Positions 1 to 9,022 of a stretch of DNA of 64,000 nucleotides are shown piece by piece. Every line of letters starts with the position of its first letter. The first letter of the stretch is position 1. Made by a program: the position numbers and the translations under genes. Source of the DNA: Jiella pelagia (GTDB taxonomy: Bacteria; Pseudomonadota; Alphaproteobacteria; Rhizobiales; Rhizobiaceae); contig NZ_CP114029.1 in NCBI RefSeq assembly GCF_026898155.1, forward strand, positions 999,501 through 1,063,500, given 5' to 3'. Under the pieces are notes generated by a model. The model did not search any database, was not told where the DNA came from, and saw only the letters and a list, made by a program, of their open reading frames with translations.

Positions 1-2298
1 GTCGTCCGCGACTGGCTAGCGAAGCACGAGGCCGGCTTCGGCCACTTCATCGACGGCGCCTTCACCAAGCCCGGCGAGACCTTCGACGTCATGAACCCGG
101 CGACTGAGGAGGTGATCGCCAAGGTCACGCAAGGCACGTCGGCCGACGTCGATGCGGCGGTCAAGGCCGCACGCGCCGCGCAGAAGGACTGGGCGGCGCT
201 TCCCGGCCACGAGCGGGCGAAATATCTCTACGCCCTTGCCCGCCACATCCAGCAGCATGCCCGCTTCCTGGCAGTGCTGGAGACGATCGACAACGGCAAG
301 CCGATCCGCGAGAGCCGCGACATCGACGTGCCGTTGGTGGTCCGCCATTTTTATCATCACGCAGGCTGGGCCGAGATCCTCGCCGACGAGTTTCCCGGCG
401 CGCGGCCGCACGGCGTCTGCGGCCAGGTCATCCCCTGGAACTTCCCGCTCCTGATGCTGGCCTGGAAGGTCGCGCCGGCACTCGCCGCCGGCAACACGGT
501 GGTGCTGAAGCCGGCCGAATACACGCCCCTCACCGCCCTTGCGCTTGCCGAGATCGTGCGTGAGATCGGCCTGCCGAAAGGCGTCTTCAACATCGTCACC
601 GGCGACGGCGAGACCGGTGCTGCGATCACCGGCCATTCCGGCATCGACAAGGTCGCCTTCACCGGCTCGACCGAGGTCGGCCGCCTCATCCGCCGCCAGA
701 CGGCCGGCACCGGCAAGGGGCTGACGCTGGAACTCGGCGGCAAGTCGCCCTTCATCGTCTTTGCCGACGCCGATCTCGACGCGGCGGTGGAAGGCGTCGT
801 CGATTCGATCTGGTTTAACCAGGGGCAGGTCTGCTGCGCCGGCTCGCGCATCCTCGTCGCCGAAGCCGTGGCCAAGCGCTTCGAGCAATTGCTGCGCCGC
901 CGGATGGAGACCCTCGTCATCGGCGACCCGCTGGAGAAGTCGACCGACGTCGGCGCCATCGTCCATCCCGTGCAGCTCGAACGGATCCGATCCCTCGTCG
1001 AGCAGGGCCGGGCGGAAGGCGTGACCATCCATCAGGGCGAGGCGCCGGCCGGCTGCTTCTATCCGCCGACGCTGGCAACCGAGGTCGAACCCGCCTCGAT
1101 CCTCTCCTCGGAGGAGATCTTCGGCCCGGTGGTGACACTGACCCCCTTCCGCACGCCGGAGGACGGGGTGGCACTCGCCAACAACACCCGCTACGGCCTT
1201 GCCGCCTCCATCTGGTCGGAGAACGTCAATCTCGCCATCGACGTCGCCGCCAAGGTCAAGGCCGGCGTCGTCTGGATCAACTGCGCCAATCTGTTCGATG
1301 CCGGCGCCGGCTTCGGCGGCTACCGCGAGAGCGGTTTCGGCCGCGAGGGCGGGCGCGAGGGCATGGGCGCCTATCTCGCCCAGCCCGCGCCGAAGGCGAA
1401 GCGGCCGGAGGAAACGCCCGGTACGCTGTCGGCGACGCCCGTCGCCGAAATGGCGGCAAGCGCCATCGACCGCACCGCCAAGCTCTATGTCGGCGGCAAG
1501 CAGGCGCGGCCCGACAGCGGCTATTCCTATGGCGTTTCCGGCGCCAAGGGAGCGGTCGGTCTTGCCGGCCTCGGCAACCGCAAGGACGTCCGCAATGCCG
1601 TCGAGGCCGCCCACAAGGCGGCCGGCTGGGGCGCCCAGACCGGCCACAACCGGGCGCAGGTGCTGTATTATCTCGCCGAGAACCTTTCCGCCCGCGCCGC
1701 CGAGTTCGAGGACCGGCTGAAGAGCTTCGGCCAGGGCGGCGATGCGGCGAAGGCCGAGGTGGCGACGGCGATCCGCCGGATCTTCTGGTATGCCGCCCAG
1801 GCCGACAAGTTCGACGGTGCCGTGCACCAGACCAAGAGCGCCCATGTGACCCTGGCGATGCACGAGCCGCTCGGCGTCGTGGGCGTCGCCTGTCCGACGG
1901 CCCTGCCGCTGCTCGGCTTCGTCTCGCTGGTCCTGCCGGCCATCGCCATGGGCAACCGCGTCGTCGCCGTGCCCTCGCAGACCCATCCGCTCGCCGCGAC
2001 CGACCTCTACCAGGTGCTCGACACCTCGGACGTGCCGGGCGGCGTCGTCAACATCGTCACCGGCGAGCGGGACGTCCTCGCCAGGACGCTCGCCGAACAC
2101 GACGACGTCGATGCCGTCTGGTATTTCGGCACCGCCGCCGGCGGCCGGATGGTCGAGGAGGCCTCGGCCGGCAATCTCAAGCAGACCTGGACCGAAGACG
2201 GGGCGGCGCGCGACTGGACCTCGTCCGAGGGCCAGGGGCGGAGCTTCCTCGCCAGAGCCACGCAGGTGAAGAACATCTGGGTTCCATACGGCGAATGA
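1..2298 (+). CDS. Double-domain aldehyde dehydrogenase (5' end outside window)
   Basis: The frame is open from base 1, so the start lies upstream; the first visible residues already look like an ALDH N-terminus (HFIDGAF, then DVMNPATEE). The first ALDH domain (about residues 20-480) has the PWNFPLLMLAWK motif, LELGGKSP with the general-base Glu, and GQVCCAG with the nucleophilic Cys. A linker leads into a second, shorter ALDH-like half (about 490-765) that has the fold's VVGVACP and VNIVTGE segments but no GQxC cysteine, and it ends VKNIWVPYGE. Tandem ALDHs of this size are known in rhizobia, where as I recall they often follow deoC (deoxyribose-phosphate aldolase); that neighbour would be outside the window. 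The second half is probably structural. The substrate is unknown. The stop overlaps the next start by four bases (ATGA), so the HAD gene is co-translated. Confidence 0.9.
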   Translation, partial: VVRDWLAKHEAGFGHFIDGAFTKPGETFDVMNPATEEVIAKVTQGTSADVDAAVKAARAAQKDWAALPGHERAKYLYALARHIQQHARFLAVLETIDNGKPIRESRDIDVPLVVRHFYHHAGWAEILADEFPGARPHGVCGQVIPWNFPLLMLAWKVAPALAAGNTVVLKPAEYTPLTALALAEIVREIGLPKGVFNIVTGDGETGAAITGHSGIDKVAFTGSTEVGRLIRRQTAGTGKGLTLELGGKSPFIVFADADLDAAVEGVVDSIWFNQGQVCCAGSRILVAEAVAKRFEQLLRRRMETLVIGDPLEKSTDVGAIVHPVQLERIRSLVEQGRAEGVTIHQGEAPAGCFYPPTLATEVEPASILSSEEIFGPVVTLTPFRTPEDGVALANNTRYGLAASIWSENVNLAIDVAAKVKAGVVWINCANLFDAGAGFGGYRESGFGREGGREGMGAYLAQPAPKAKRPEETPGTLSATPVAEMAASAIDRTAKLYVGGKQARPDSGYSYGVSGAKGAVGLAGLGNRKDVRNAVEAAHKAAGWGAQTGHNRAQVLYYLAENLSARAAEFEDRLKSFGQGGDAAKAEVATAIRRIFWYAAQADKFDGAVHQTKSAHVTLAMHEPLGVVGVACPTALPLLGFVSLVLPAIAMGNRVVAVPSQTHPLAATDLYQVLDTSDVPGGVVNIVTGERDVLARTLAEHDDVDAVWYFGTAAGGRMVEEASAGNLKQTWTEDGAARDWTSSEGQGRSFLARATQVKNIWVPYGE

Positions 2299-2954
2299 TC
2301 ATCTTCGACTGCGACGGCGTGCTGGTCGACAGCGAGATCCTGTCGAACGGCATCGATGCCGAACTGATGCGTGCGGCGGGCTATCCGATTACCGCAGCCG
2401 AGCTGATCCGTGGCTATATCGGCCGGCCGAAGGCGGAGATCTGGGCCGCCATCGCCGAAGAGCGCGGCGTGGCGTGGCCGGACGGGCTGCTTGAGAAAGC
2501 CGATGCGCTTCTTCTCGAACGGATCGAGACCGAACTGCAACCCGTCGCCGGGGTGGCCGAGGCGCTGGCGCTGATTCCCGGGAGGAAGGCCGTTGCCTCC
2601 TCCTCGGCGCTGCCGAAGCTGCGCAAGGCGCTTGCCCGCTGCGGCCTGCTCGAAACCTTCGATCCGGCGGTGTTCTCGGCCAGCCAGGTGGCGCGCGGCA
2701 AGCCGGCGCCAGACGTCTTCCTTTATGCCGCGCGCGAATGCGGCGTCGCCGCCGATCAATGCCTTGTCGTCGAGGACAGCGTCGCCGGCGTCCATGCGGG
2801 GCGCGCCGCGGGCATGCGGGTGCTCGGCTTCACCGGCGGCCTGCACAGCTATCCGGGCCACGCGGAAGCGCTGATCGCGGCCGGAGCGGCCGAGGTCGTG
2901 GCGGACATGCGCGACCTTCCCGAGCGGGTATCGGCGCAGCTGCAGGAAGTCTGA
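2295..2954 (+). CDS. HAD-superfamily phosphatase/phosphoglucomutase-like hydrolase
   Basis: A 219-residue cytoplasmic hydrolase of the CbbY/Gph/beta-phosphoglucomutase-like HAD branch. Motif I is FDCDGVLVDSE, with the nucleophile Asp in DxD at the extreme N-terminus. Motif II is ASSSAL, motif III is the Lys in the ARGKPAPDVF segment, and motif IV is VVEDSVAGVHAG. The helical cap lies between motif I and motif II (about residues 15-85). It probably dephosphorylates a small sugar phosphate or similar metabolite; the exact substrate cannot be read from sequence. The start overlaps the ALDH stop (ATGA), which argues for one operon and perhaps a shared role in sugar or deoxynucleoside salvage. The length is normal for the family. 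Confidence 0.88.
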   Translation: MIIFDCDGVLVDSEILSNGIDAELMRAAGYPITAAELIRGYIGRPKAEIWAAIAEERGVAWPDGLLEKADALLLERIETELQPVAGVAEALALIPGRKAVASSSALPKLRKALARCGLLETFDPAVFSASQVARGKPAPDVFLYAARECGVAADQCLVVEDSVAGVHAGRAAGMRVLGFTGGLHSYPGHAEALIAAGAAEVVADMRDLPERVSAQLQEV

Positions 2955-3044
2955 GGGCCGCTCTACGCCGGTCGGGTCCGGTTTTGGCGCGCCATCACCG
3001 TGGCCCGGGACCGGTAAAACAGGCCGCATTATCGGAAAATGAGG

Positions 3045-3129
3045 TGGTGCGGGTGGTCGGAATCGAACCGACACTCCTTTCGGAACCGGATTTTGAGTCC
3101 GGCGCGTCTACCAGTTCCACCACACCCGC
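3045..3129 (-). tRNA. tRNA-Leu (anticodon CAA)
   Basis: Minus-strand cloverleaf of 85 nt including an encoded CCA end. The acceptor arms GCGGGTG (3123-3129) and CACCCGC (3049-3055) pair fully. The anticodon stem CCGGA/TCCGG closes the loop CTCAAAA, giving anticodon CAA. A long variable arm (TTCCGAAAGGAGT region) is typical of tRNA-Leu, and the T-arm has GTTCGATTC. The flanking 2955-3335 region holds no other gene I can support. Confidence 0.95.
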
Positions 3130-3335
3130 ACGCTTTGCCGCCGATTCTCGGTAGCGCCCGATTCTATACTGCACCTGAAACGAAAACTGAATACCGGCAT
3201 CGATAGATCCGCCAGGTCATGGTCGCGGCATGGCCGCATGGAGCCTTGTCGCGCCGCCTTCTCAAGGCCCGCGCAGGCGTTTGGCTGGCCCGTTCGCGGC
3301 CTTGAAGGATTGGGCCGAGGCGGCCGAAGCCGTCT

Positions 3336-4391
3336 TCAGCCGACCTTGCGCGTGCTGTCGCGGGCGAGCAGCGTTCCCTGCATCAGGATCCTGCCGCCGG
3401 CAGGCATCACCTCGGCGGGTTCCGTGCCGTCGAGGAGGTCGATCAGAAGCCGCGCTCCTTTGGCTCCGAGCTCGAATCGCGGCTGGGCAATGGTGGTGAG
3501 CGTCGGCTCGCAAAAATCGGCAAGTTCGATACCGTCGAAGCCGATCACCGACAGATCGTCCGGAATCCGAAGGCCTGCCGCCCGCACCGTCTTGACGAAG
3601 GCGATCGCCGTTTCGTCATTGCCGCAGATCACCCCCGACGGCCGGTCGGCGAGGGCGAGATAGGCGTTGGCCCCGGCGATACCGCCGGAAAAGGCGTAGT
3701 TGCCGGGATGTTCGATCAGCGCCTCCGGACCGAGCCCGGCCCGCTTCATCGCAGCCTCGACGCCGCGGTGGCGCGTCACCTCGTTGTAGTTGCCCGGCGG
3801 ACCGGAAACGTAGAACAGCCGCCGATGGCCGAGGCCGATCAGATGCTCGACCTGCATTTCCGCGGCCCGCTCGTCGTCCAGGAGCACCGCCGGCAGGCCC
3901 GGCACCTGAGGGTCGGCGCAGATCGCCACCGCCGGCAGGCCAGCGTCGAGGATCGACCGACCGGCGACGTTTGGCAGATTGCCGGAGATCGTCAGGAGAC
4001 CCGCCACATGGCCGGAGGCGGCGAGTTCGATCAGCCTCAGATCGTGATCCTGGCCCTCCATATACGCGGTGATCAGCACGTAGCCCGCCTCGGCCAGCGT
4101 CACATCGATGCCGTGCAGGACGGCGGCGAAGAAGGGCGGATTGGTGCGCCGCGGCACGATCACCAGAACCAGCGAAGAGTGCCCGCCCCGCAGCTGCCGG
4201 GCCACCGAGTTGGGCGTGTAGCCGAGGGCGGCGACGGCCTCCATCACCTTCTCGCGCGTTTCCGGCCTGAGCTTTTCCGGCGCCGAGAGCGCCCTGGATA
4301 CGGTCGCGACCGAAACCCCCGCCGCCGCCGCGACGTCGCCGATGCGCGGCGCTTTTCGTCCCTCGATCATCACCTGCCGATAGCTGCTCAA
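3336..4391 (-). CDS. LacI/GalR-family transcriptional repressor
   Basis: A 351-residue regulator. The N-terminal helix-turn-helix (about residues 17-60) shows IGDVAAAAGVSVATVSRAL and the hinge-helix segment LGYTPNSVARQLRG. The remainder is a periplasmic-binding-protein-like effector domain (LVIVPRRTNPPFFAAVLHGI onward, GNDETAIAF, VIGFDGIELADF). It is divergent from the sugar ABC operon that starts at 4506, and a perfect palindrome lies between them, so it most likely represses that operon and itself and responds to the transported sugar or a derivative. M8 (MIEGRK) is an alternative start because the first seven residues are not conserved in the family. The effector cannot be identified from sequence. 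Confidence 0.92.
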   Translation of the reverse strand: MSSYRQVMIEGRKAPRIGDVAAAAGVSVATVSRALSAPEKLRPETREKVMEAVAALGYTPNSVARQLRGGHSSLVLVIVPRRTNPPFFAAVLHGIDVTLAEAGYVLITAYMEGQDHDLRLIELAASGHVAGLLTISGNLPNVAGRSILDAGLPAVAICADPQVPGLPAVLLDDERAAEMQVEHLIGLGHRRLFYVSGPPGNYNEVTRHRGVEAAMKRAGLGPEALIEHPGNYAFSGGIAGANAYLALADRPSGVICGNDETAIAFVKTVRAAGLRIPDDLSVIGFDGIELADFCEPTLTTIAQPRFELGAKGARLLIDLLDGTEPAEVMPAGGRILMQGTLLARDSTRKVG

Positions 4392-4441
4392 CTTCGTGAC
4401 TCATCCCGCTTGTGTTCAATGGATTTTCATCTTACCATTGA

Positions 4442-4455
4442 TGTAATCGATTACA
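4442..4455. promoter_or_regulatory. LacI-type operator palindrome
   Basis: TGTAATCGATTACA is a perfect 14-bp inverted repeat with a central CG, the typical LacI/GalR operator geometry. A further half-site, TGTAATCA, begins at 4461, 19 bases after the first one. Both lie in the 114-bp region between the divergent repressor start (4391) and the binding-protein start (4506). Inference: this is the binding site of the adjacent repressor. Confidence 0.75.
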
Positions 4456-4505
4456 GAGCCTGTAATCACAGAGACCATAAGGTCCATACTCGGGAGGAAA
4501 TGCAA

Positions 4506-5750
4506 ATGACGTCGAAGCTACGTTCGATCTTGGCAGTCACGGCGCTGTCGCTCGCCACCCTGCCGGCCGCGGCGCAGGACAAGCCGCAGGCCGAGGTGAT
4601 GCACTGGTGGACATCGGGCGGCGAGTCCGCCGCCATCAAGACCTTCGCCGATGCCTATGAGAAGGCCGGCGGCGAGTGGATCGACACGGCGACCGCCGGT
4701 GGCGAGAATTCCCGGGCGGCGACGATCAACCGCATGGTCGGCGGCCAGCCGCCGACGGCCGCCCAGTTCAACACCGGTCGACAGTTCGACGATCTGGTCT
4801 CGCAAGGCCTGATCCGGCCGATCGAGGACCTCGCAGCTGAGGGCGGATGGCGCAATGCAATGCCCACCGCGCTGGTCGAAGCTGCCAGCCGCGACGGCGA
4901 GATGTATGCCCTGCCGATCAACGTCCACGGGCAGAACTGGACCTTCTATTCCAGGGACGTCCTCGAAAAATCCGGCGTGAGCGAATTGCCCTCCACCTGG
5001 GAGGCGATGGTCCCGGCGCTGCAGAAGATCAAGGATGCCGGCTTCACCCCCCTCGCCCTCGGCGGCCAGCCCTGGCAGGAGCGCGCCCTGTTCAACGCCA
5101 TCCTGCTGCAGCAGGGCGGCAAGGACCTCTACATGAAGGTCTACCGCGACAAGGACGAGGAGGCCGTGCGCTCCGAGGGCTTCCGCAAGGCGGTCGAGAC
5201 CTATGGCGCGCTGCGTGGCATGGTCGACGCCGGCTCGCCGGGGCGCAGCTGGAACGACACGACCGCCCTCCTCCTCAGGGACAACGCCGCCGTCCAGGTG
5301 ATGGGCGACTGGGTGAAGGGCGAGTTCACCAATGCCGGCCAGAAGCCCGGCGAGGACTATGGCTGCACGATCGGCCTCGACGATTCCATGCTGATGGTCG
5401 GCGGCGACGTCTTCGTCTTCCCCAAGACGGACGAGCCGGCGAAGAAAGCCGCCCAGGATCTCCTCGTCGAGACGATGATCTCCAAGGACGCGCAGGTCGC
5501 CTTCAACCTTGCCAAGGGGTCGATGCCGGTGCGGAGCGACGTCGACACCTCCGCCTTCGACGCCTGCGCCAAGAAGGGCCTTGAGCTTCTGAGAAGCGAA
5601 GACAGCCAGGCGCCGGTCTTCGAGATCCTGGTGTCCGCCAGCCTCGCCGGCTCGGTCGACGACGTCGTCACGCAGTTCTGGAACAACCCGTCGGCAGAGC
5701 CTGACGACGTGATCGAGGGCTTCGTCAACGCCTTCGAAGTCGAGGGCTGA
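4506..5750 (+). CDS. CUT1 sugar ABC transporter substrate-binding protein
   Basis: A 414-residue periplasmic solute-binding protein of family 1 (extracellular sugar-binding). The N-terminus MTSKLRSILAVTALSLATLP is followed by AAAQ, a Sec signal peptide with cleavage likely after AQ. The mature domain starts with VMHWWTSGGESAAIKTFA, characteristic of glucose/mannose- and oligosaccharide-type binders, and contains GDWVKGEF near residue 265. The start at 4506 is preferred over the in-frame ATG at 4500 because the GGAGG at 4493-4497 is 8 bases from 4506 but only 2 from 4500. It is the first gene of the operon, with two permeases, an ATPase and two sugar enzymes downstream, under the divergent LacI regulator. 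The specific sugar is not determinable here. Confidence 0.93.
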   Translation: MTSKLRSILAVTALSLATLPAAAQDKPQAEVMHWWTSGGESAAIKTFADAYEKAGGEWIDTATAGGENSRAATINRMVGGQPPTAAQFNTGRQFDDLVSQGLIRPIEDLAAEGGWRNAMPTALVEAASRDGEMYALPINVHGQNWTFYSRDVLEKSGVSELPSTWEAMVPALQKIKDAGFTPLALGGQPWQERALFNAILLQQGGKDLYMKVYRDKDEEAVRSEGFRKAVETYGALRGMVDAGSPGRSWNDTTALLLRDNAAVQVMGDWVKGEFTNAGQKPGEDYGCTIGLDDSMLMVGGDVFVFPKTDEPAKKAAQDLLVETMISKDAQVAFNLAKGSMPVRSDVDTSAFDACAKKGLELLRSEDSQAPVFEILVSASLAGSVDDVVTQFWNNPSAEPDDVIEGFVNAFEVEG

Positions 5751-5800
5751 CGACGGCGGCGGGTGCCGAGGGCTGATCGGCGGCGACGTACGGTTTGCGG

Positions 5801-5817
5801 CCCGGCGATGCGCCGGG
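5801..5817 (+). other. Intercistronic hairpin after the sugar-binding protein gene
   Basis: CCCGGCG-ATG-CGCCGGG is a perfect 7-bp GC stem with a 3-nt loop inside the 184-bp gap between the binding protein and the first permease. Outer arms ACGGTTTG (5790-5797) and CAAACCGT (5854-5861) could enclose it. There is no T-tract, so a full terminator is unlikely. Such hairpins commonly stabilise the upstream binding-protein mRNA or cause partial termination, giving more binding protein than permease; that role is inferred. Confidence 0.5.
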
Positions 5818-5934
5818 ACCGCTTCCTTCGCCCCGGCCCGCGACCGACGATCTCAAACCGTCGGCGCCCCTCCCGCCGCCCCTGCCCCGCTGACTTTTCC
5901 GAAGCTCGCGAGACACGTTCCCGGAGAACAGACC

Positions 5935-6825
5935 ATGACGTCGCCGCGCAAGCGCCCGAAGACGGCGAGCCTCGTGCTCATCCCGTTCTGGCTGGTGGTT
6001 CTGGCCGCCTATGTCGGCACGATGCTGTGGACGGTGCAGATTTCCTTCACCGCCTCCAAGCTCCTGCCGGTCGATACCTATGTCGGCTTCGACCAGTATG
6101 AGCGGCTGTTTTCGTCGACCCGCTGGATCGTCTCGATGCAGAACGTCGTGATCTTCGGCGCCCTGTTCATCAGCGGAGCCCTCGTCCTCGGCTTTCTTCT
6201 GGCCGTGGTGCTCGATCAGAGGGTGCGGTTCGAAAACAGCCTCAGGACGATCTTCCTCTATCCCTACGCCATGTCCTTCATTGTTACCGGGCTGATCTGG
6301 CAGTGGCTGATGAATCCCGGCCTCGGCATCCAGAAGGCGGTGCGCGACTGGGGCTTCGAAAGCTTCTCCTTCGCCTGGGCGGTGGACCGGGACATGGCGC
6401 TCTACGCCCTCGTCCTCGCCGGCCTGTGGCAGGCCTCCGGCCTCGTCATGGCGCTGATGCTGGCGGGCCTGCGCGGTGTCGACGAGGAAATCTGGAAGGC
6501 GTCCCGCATCGACGGCATCCCGGCCTGGCGGGTCTATCTCTTCGTCGTCGTGCCGATGCTGCGGCCGCTGATCGTCACCGCCGTGGTGCTCCTGTCGATC
6601 AGCGTCGTGAAAGCCTTCGACCTGGTGGTGGCGCTGACCAATGGCGGCCCCGGAATCTCCTCCGACATGCCGGCGAAATTCGTTATGGACAACCTCTTCA
6701 CCCGCCAGAACATCGGGCTCGCCACGGCCGCCGCGACCGTCATGCTGATCACCGTCGCGGCCGTGCTGGTGCCCTGGATCTACACCGAATATTTCCGCAA
6801 GGTGCGGGCAGGAGCGGCGACATGA
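5935..6825 (+). CDS. Sugar ABC transporter permease (MalF type)
   Basis: A 296-residue inner-membrane permease with six predicted hydrophobic segments, beginning LVLIPFWLVVLAAYVGTMLW. The cytoplasmic EAA-loop motif that docks the ATPase is visible near residues 185-210 (DEEIWKASRIDGIPAWRVY). It pairs with the next gene to form the transmembrane channel of the CUT1 importer. The stop overlaps the next start (ATGA at 6822), so the two subunits are translationally coupled. A GGAG Shine-Dalgarno lies just upstream of ATG 5935. Length and topology are normal for the family. Confidence 0.92.
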   Translation: MTSPRKRPKTASLVLIPFWLVVLAAYVGTMLWTVQISFTASKLLPVDTYVGFDQYERLFSSTRWIVSMQNVVIFGALFISGALVLGFLLAVVLDQRVRFENSLRTIFLYPYAMSFIVTGLIWQWLMNPGLGIQKAVRDWGFESFSFAWAVDRDMALYALVLAGLWQASGLVMALMLAGLRGVDEEIWKASRIDGIPAWRVYLFVVVPMLRPLIVTAVVLLSISVVKAFDLVVALTNGGPGISSDMPAKFVMDNLFTRQNIGLATAAATVMLITVAAVLVPWIYTEYFRKVRAGAAT

Positions 6826-7808
6826 GCATCGACGTCACCTCCTCACGCGAGCCGCCGAAGGGGGCGTCCGCCCTCGCCTTCCGCTCCGGCTCCGCCAACG
6901 AACGCGCCGCCCCCTCCCGCCAGCGGGAGAAATCGCCGACGCGGGGCCGCAAGCCGAAGCACCTGACCATCGGCCGCGTCGGACTCTACGCCTTCGTCGC
7001 CGTCGCGGCCGCCTTCTTCCTGCTGCCGGCCGTCGTCATGGTGCTGACGTCGCTGAAGACCATGCCGGAGATCCGAAACGGTTCGATCTTCGCCTTACCG
7101 GAGAGCTTCGACCTGACGGCATGGGTAAAAGCCTGGTCGAGCGCCTGCACCGGGCTGAACTGCGAGGGTATCCGCGTCGGCTTCTGGAACTCGGTCGTCA
7201 TCACCGTGCCAAGCACGATCGCCTCGATCGCCGCCGGCGCCACCCTCGGCTACGCCCTATCCTTCTGGCGAGTGAAGGGGGCCGACATCCTCTTCGCCAT
7301 CCTCCTCCTCGGCGCCTTCCTGCCCTACCAGATCTTCCTCTATCCGATGGTCCGGGCCTTCTCGATGGTCGGGCTCTACAACACGCTGGCCTGCATCGTC
7401 ATCGTCCACGTCATCTTCGGGCTGCCGATCATGACGCTGATCTTCCGGAACTTCTATGCCGGCCTGCCGGTGGAGCTGTTCAATGCGGCACGGGTCGACG
7501 GCGGCGGCTTCTTCCGGATCTTCTGGAACGTCATGCTGCCGATGTCGACGCCGATCCTCATCGTCGCGGCGATCCTGCAGATCACCAACATCTGGAACGA
7601 CTTCATCCTCGGCCTCGTCTTCGCCGGCCGGGAGAACCTGCCAATGACCGTGCAGCTCAACAACGTCGTCAATTCCACCTATGGCGAGCGGGAATACAAC
7701 CTCAACATGGCGGCGACGATCCTCACCGCCGCGGTTCCCCTCCTCGTCTATTTCGTATCCGGCCGTTGGTTCGTCCGCGGCATCGCAGCGGGAGCCGTGA
7801 AGGGATGA
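6822..7808 (+). CDS. Sugar ABC transporter permease (MalG type)
   Basis: A 328-residue second permease subunit. An unusually long, polar, Arg/Ser-rich N-terminal extension of about 50 residues precedes the first membrane segment (VGLYAFVAVAAAFFLLPAVV). The EAA loop is present near residue 220-240 (ELFNAARVDGGGFFRIFW). The start at 6822 overlaps the previous stop and the stop overlaps the ATPase start (ATGA at 7805), so all three genes are coupled. It forms the heterodimeric channel with the MalF-like subunit. The extension is probably cytoplasmic and of no known function. Confidence 0.92.
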   Translation: MSIDVTSSREPPKGASALAFRSGSANERAAPSRQREKSPTRGRKPKHLTIGRVGLYAFVAVAAAFFLLPAVVMVLTSLKTMPEIRNGSIFALPESFDLTAWVKAWSSACTGLNCEGIRVGFWNSVVITVPSTIASIAAGATLGYALSFWRVKGADILFAILLLGAFLPYQIFLYPMVRAFSMVGLYNTLACIVIVHVIFGLPIMTLIFRNFYAGLPVELFNAARVDGGGFFRIFWNVMLPMSTPILIVAAILQITNIWNDFILGLVFAGRENLPMTVQLNNVVNSTYGEREYNLNMAATILTAAVPLLVYFVSGRWFVRGIAAGAVKG

Positions 7809-8989
7809 TCGCAGAGGCCACCACCCATTCGACCGCCCGAAGCCAAGGCGCCGGCGGCCAACCAGACAAGTCCCGGCCGGGCGCAGCCGCGCCCGCCGAT
7901 GGCGACTCCTCGGTCTCCGTGCGCGACCTCGACATCGCCTTCGGCGCCCACAAGGTGATCGCCGGCCTCAACCTCGAGATCCCGCCCGGCGAATTCCTCG
8001 TCCTTCTCGGGCCCTCCGGGTGCGGCAAGTCCACCCTCCTCAACGCCATCGCCGGGCTGCTCGACATTTCCGATGGCGAGATCTGGATCGACGGCAAGAA
8101 CGTCACCTGGGCCGAGCCCAAGGACCGCGGCATCGGCATGGTGTTCCAGTCCTACGCGCTCTATCCGCGGATGAACGTCGAGAGGAACCTGTCCTTCGGC
8201 CTCAGGATCTCCGGCCTGCCGAAGGCCGAGATCGAGGCCCGCGTGAAGCGGGTGAGCGAGCTTCTGCAGCTGGACGGCCTGTTGAAGCGCCGGCCGGCCG
8301 AACTCTCCGGGGGCCAGCGCCAGCGCGTCGCCATCGGCCGGGCACTGGTGAGGAACGTCGACGTCTTCCTGTTCGACGAGCCCCTGTCCAATCTCGACGC
8401 GAAACTGCGCAACGAATTACGCGTCGAGATCAAGAAGCTGCACCAGCGGCTCGGCAACACGATGATCTACGTCACCCACGACCAGGTGGAGGCGATGACC
8501 CTGGCCGACCGGATCGCCGTCATGCGCGGCGGCGTCATCCAGCAGCTCGGCCCGCCGAAGGAGATCTATCGCCGGCCGGTCAACCGCTTCGTCGCCAGCT
8601 TCATCGGCTCGCCCGGCATGAATTTCTTCGACGGCCGGATCGAGACGACCGCCAGCGGCGCGGAAGTCCGGCTGGACGGAGCGACGGTGCCGCTCGATCG
8701 CTATGGCTTCAAGCGGCCGCCGGAGGGCGGGCGCAAGGCGATCTTCGGCATCCGGCCCGAGCACATCACCCTCGGCGAGACGCCGCCCGAACAGTTCACG
8801 ACGCATGGCATGGTCGATCTCGTCGAGGGAATGGGCGCCGACACCATCGTCTGGACGAGCCTTGCCGGTGCGCCGCTGACCATCCGCACCGACGGCGACA
8901 CGGCGATCCGGCCGGGCGAAACGATCCGCTTTTCCTTCGATCCCGCCAATGCCTGCCTGTTCGACGCCGAAACCGACCTTCGGCTCTGA
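7805..8989 (+). CDS. Sugar ABC transporter ATP-binding protein (UgpC/MalK type)
   Basis: A 394-residue ATPase. Walker A is GPSGCGKST, the Q-loop lies in GMVFQSYALYP, the ABC signature is LSGGQRQRVAIGRAL, Walker B is VFLFDEPLSNLD and the H-loop is YVTHDQVEA. The C-terminal TOBE/OB domain (from about residue 270, including GIRPEHI) is typical of the MalK/UgpC group and can bind regulators. An N-terminal extension of about 38 residues before the core (VSVRDLDIAFG) is longer than usual, and a start further in cannot be excluded. It energises the importer encoded just upstream. Confidence 0.94.
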   Translation: MIAEATTHSTARSQGAGGQPDKSRPGAAAPADGDSSVSVRDLDIAFGAHKVIAGLNLEIPPGEFLVLLGPSGCGKSTLLNAIAGLLDISDGEIWIDGKNVTWAEPKDRGIGMVFQSYALYPRMNVERNLSFGLRISGLPKAEIEARVKRVSELLQLDGLLKRRPAELSGGQRQRVAIGRALVRNVDVFLFDEPLSNLDAKLRNELRVEIKKLHQRLGNTMIYVTHDQVEAMTLADRIAVMRGGVIQQLGPPKEIYRRPVNRFVASFIGSPGMNFFDGRIETTASGAEVRLDGATVPLDRYGFKRPPEGGRKAIFGIRPEHITLGETPPEQFTTHGMVDLVEGMGADTIVWTSLAGAPLTIRTDGDTAIRPGETIRFSFDPANACLFDAETDLRL

Positions 8990-9022
8990 CCCGACTTCTT
9001 TGCACCCGAGGACATTGCTCTC

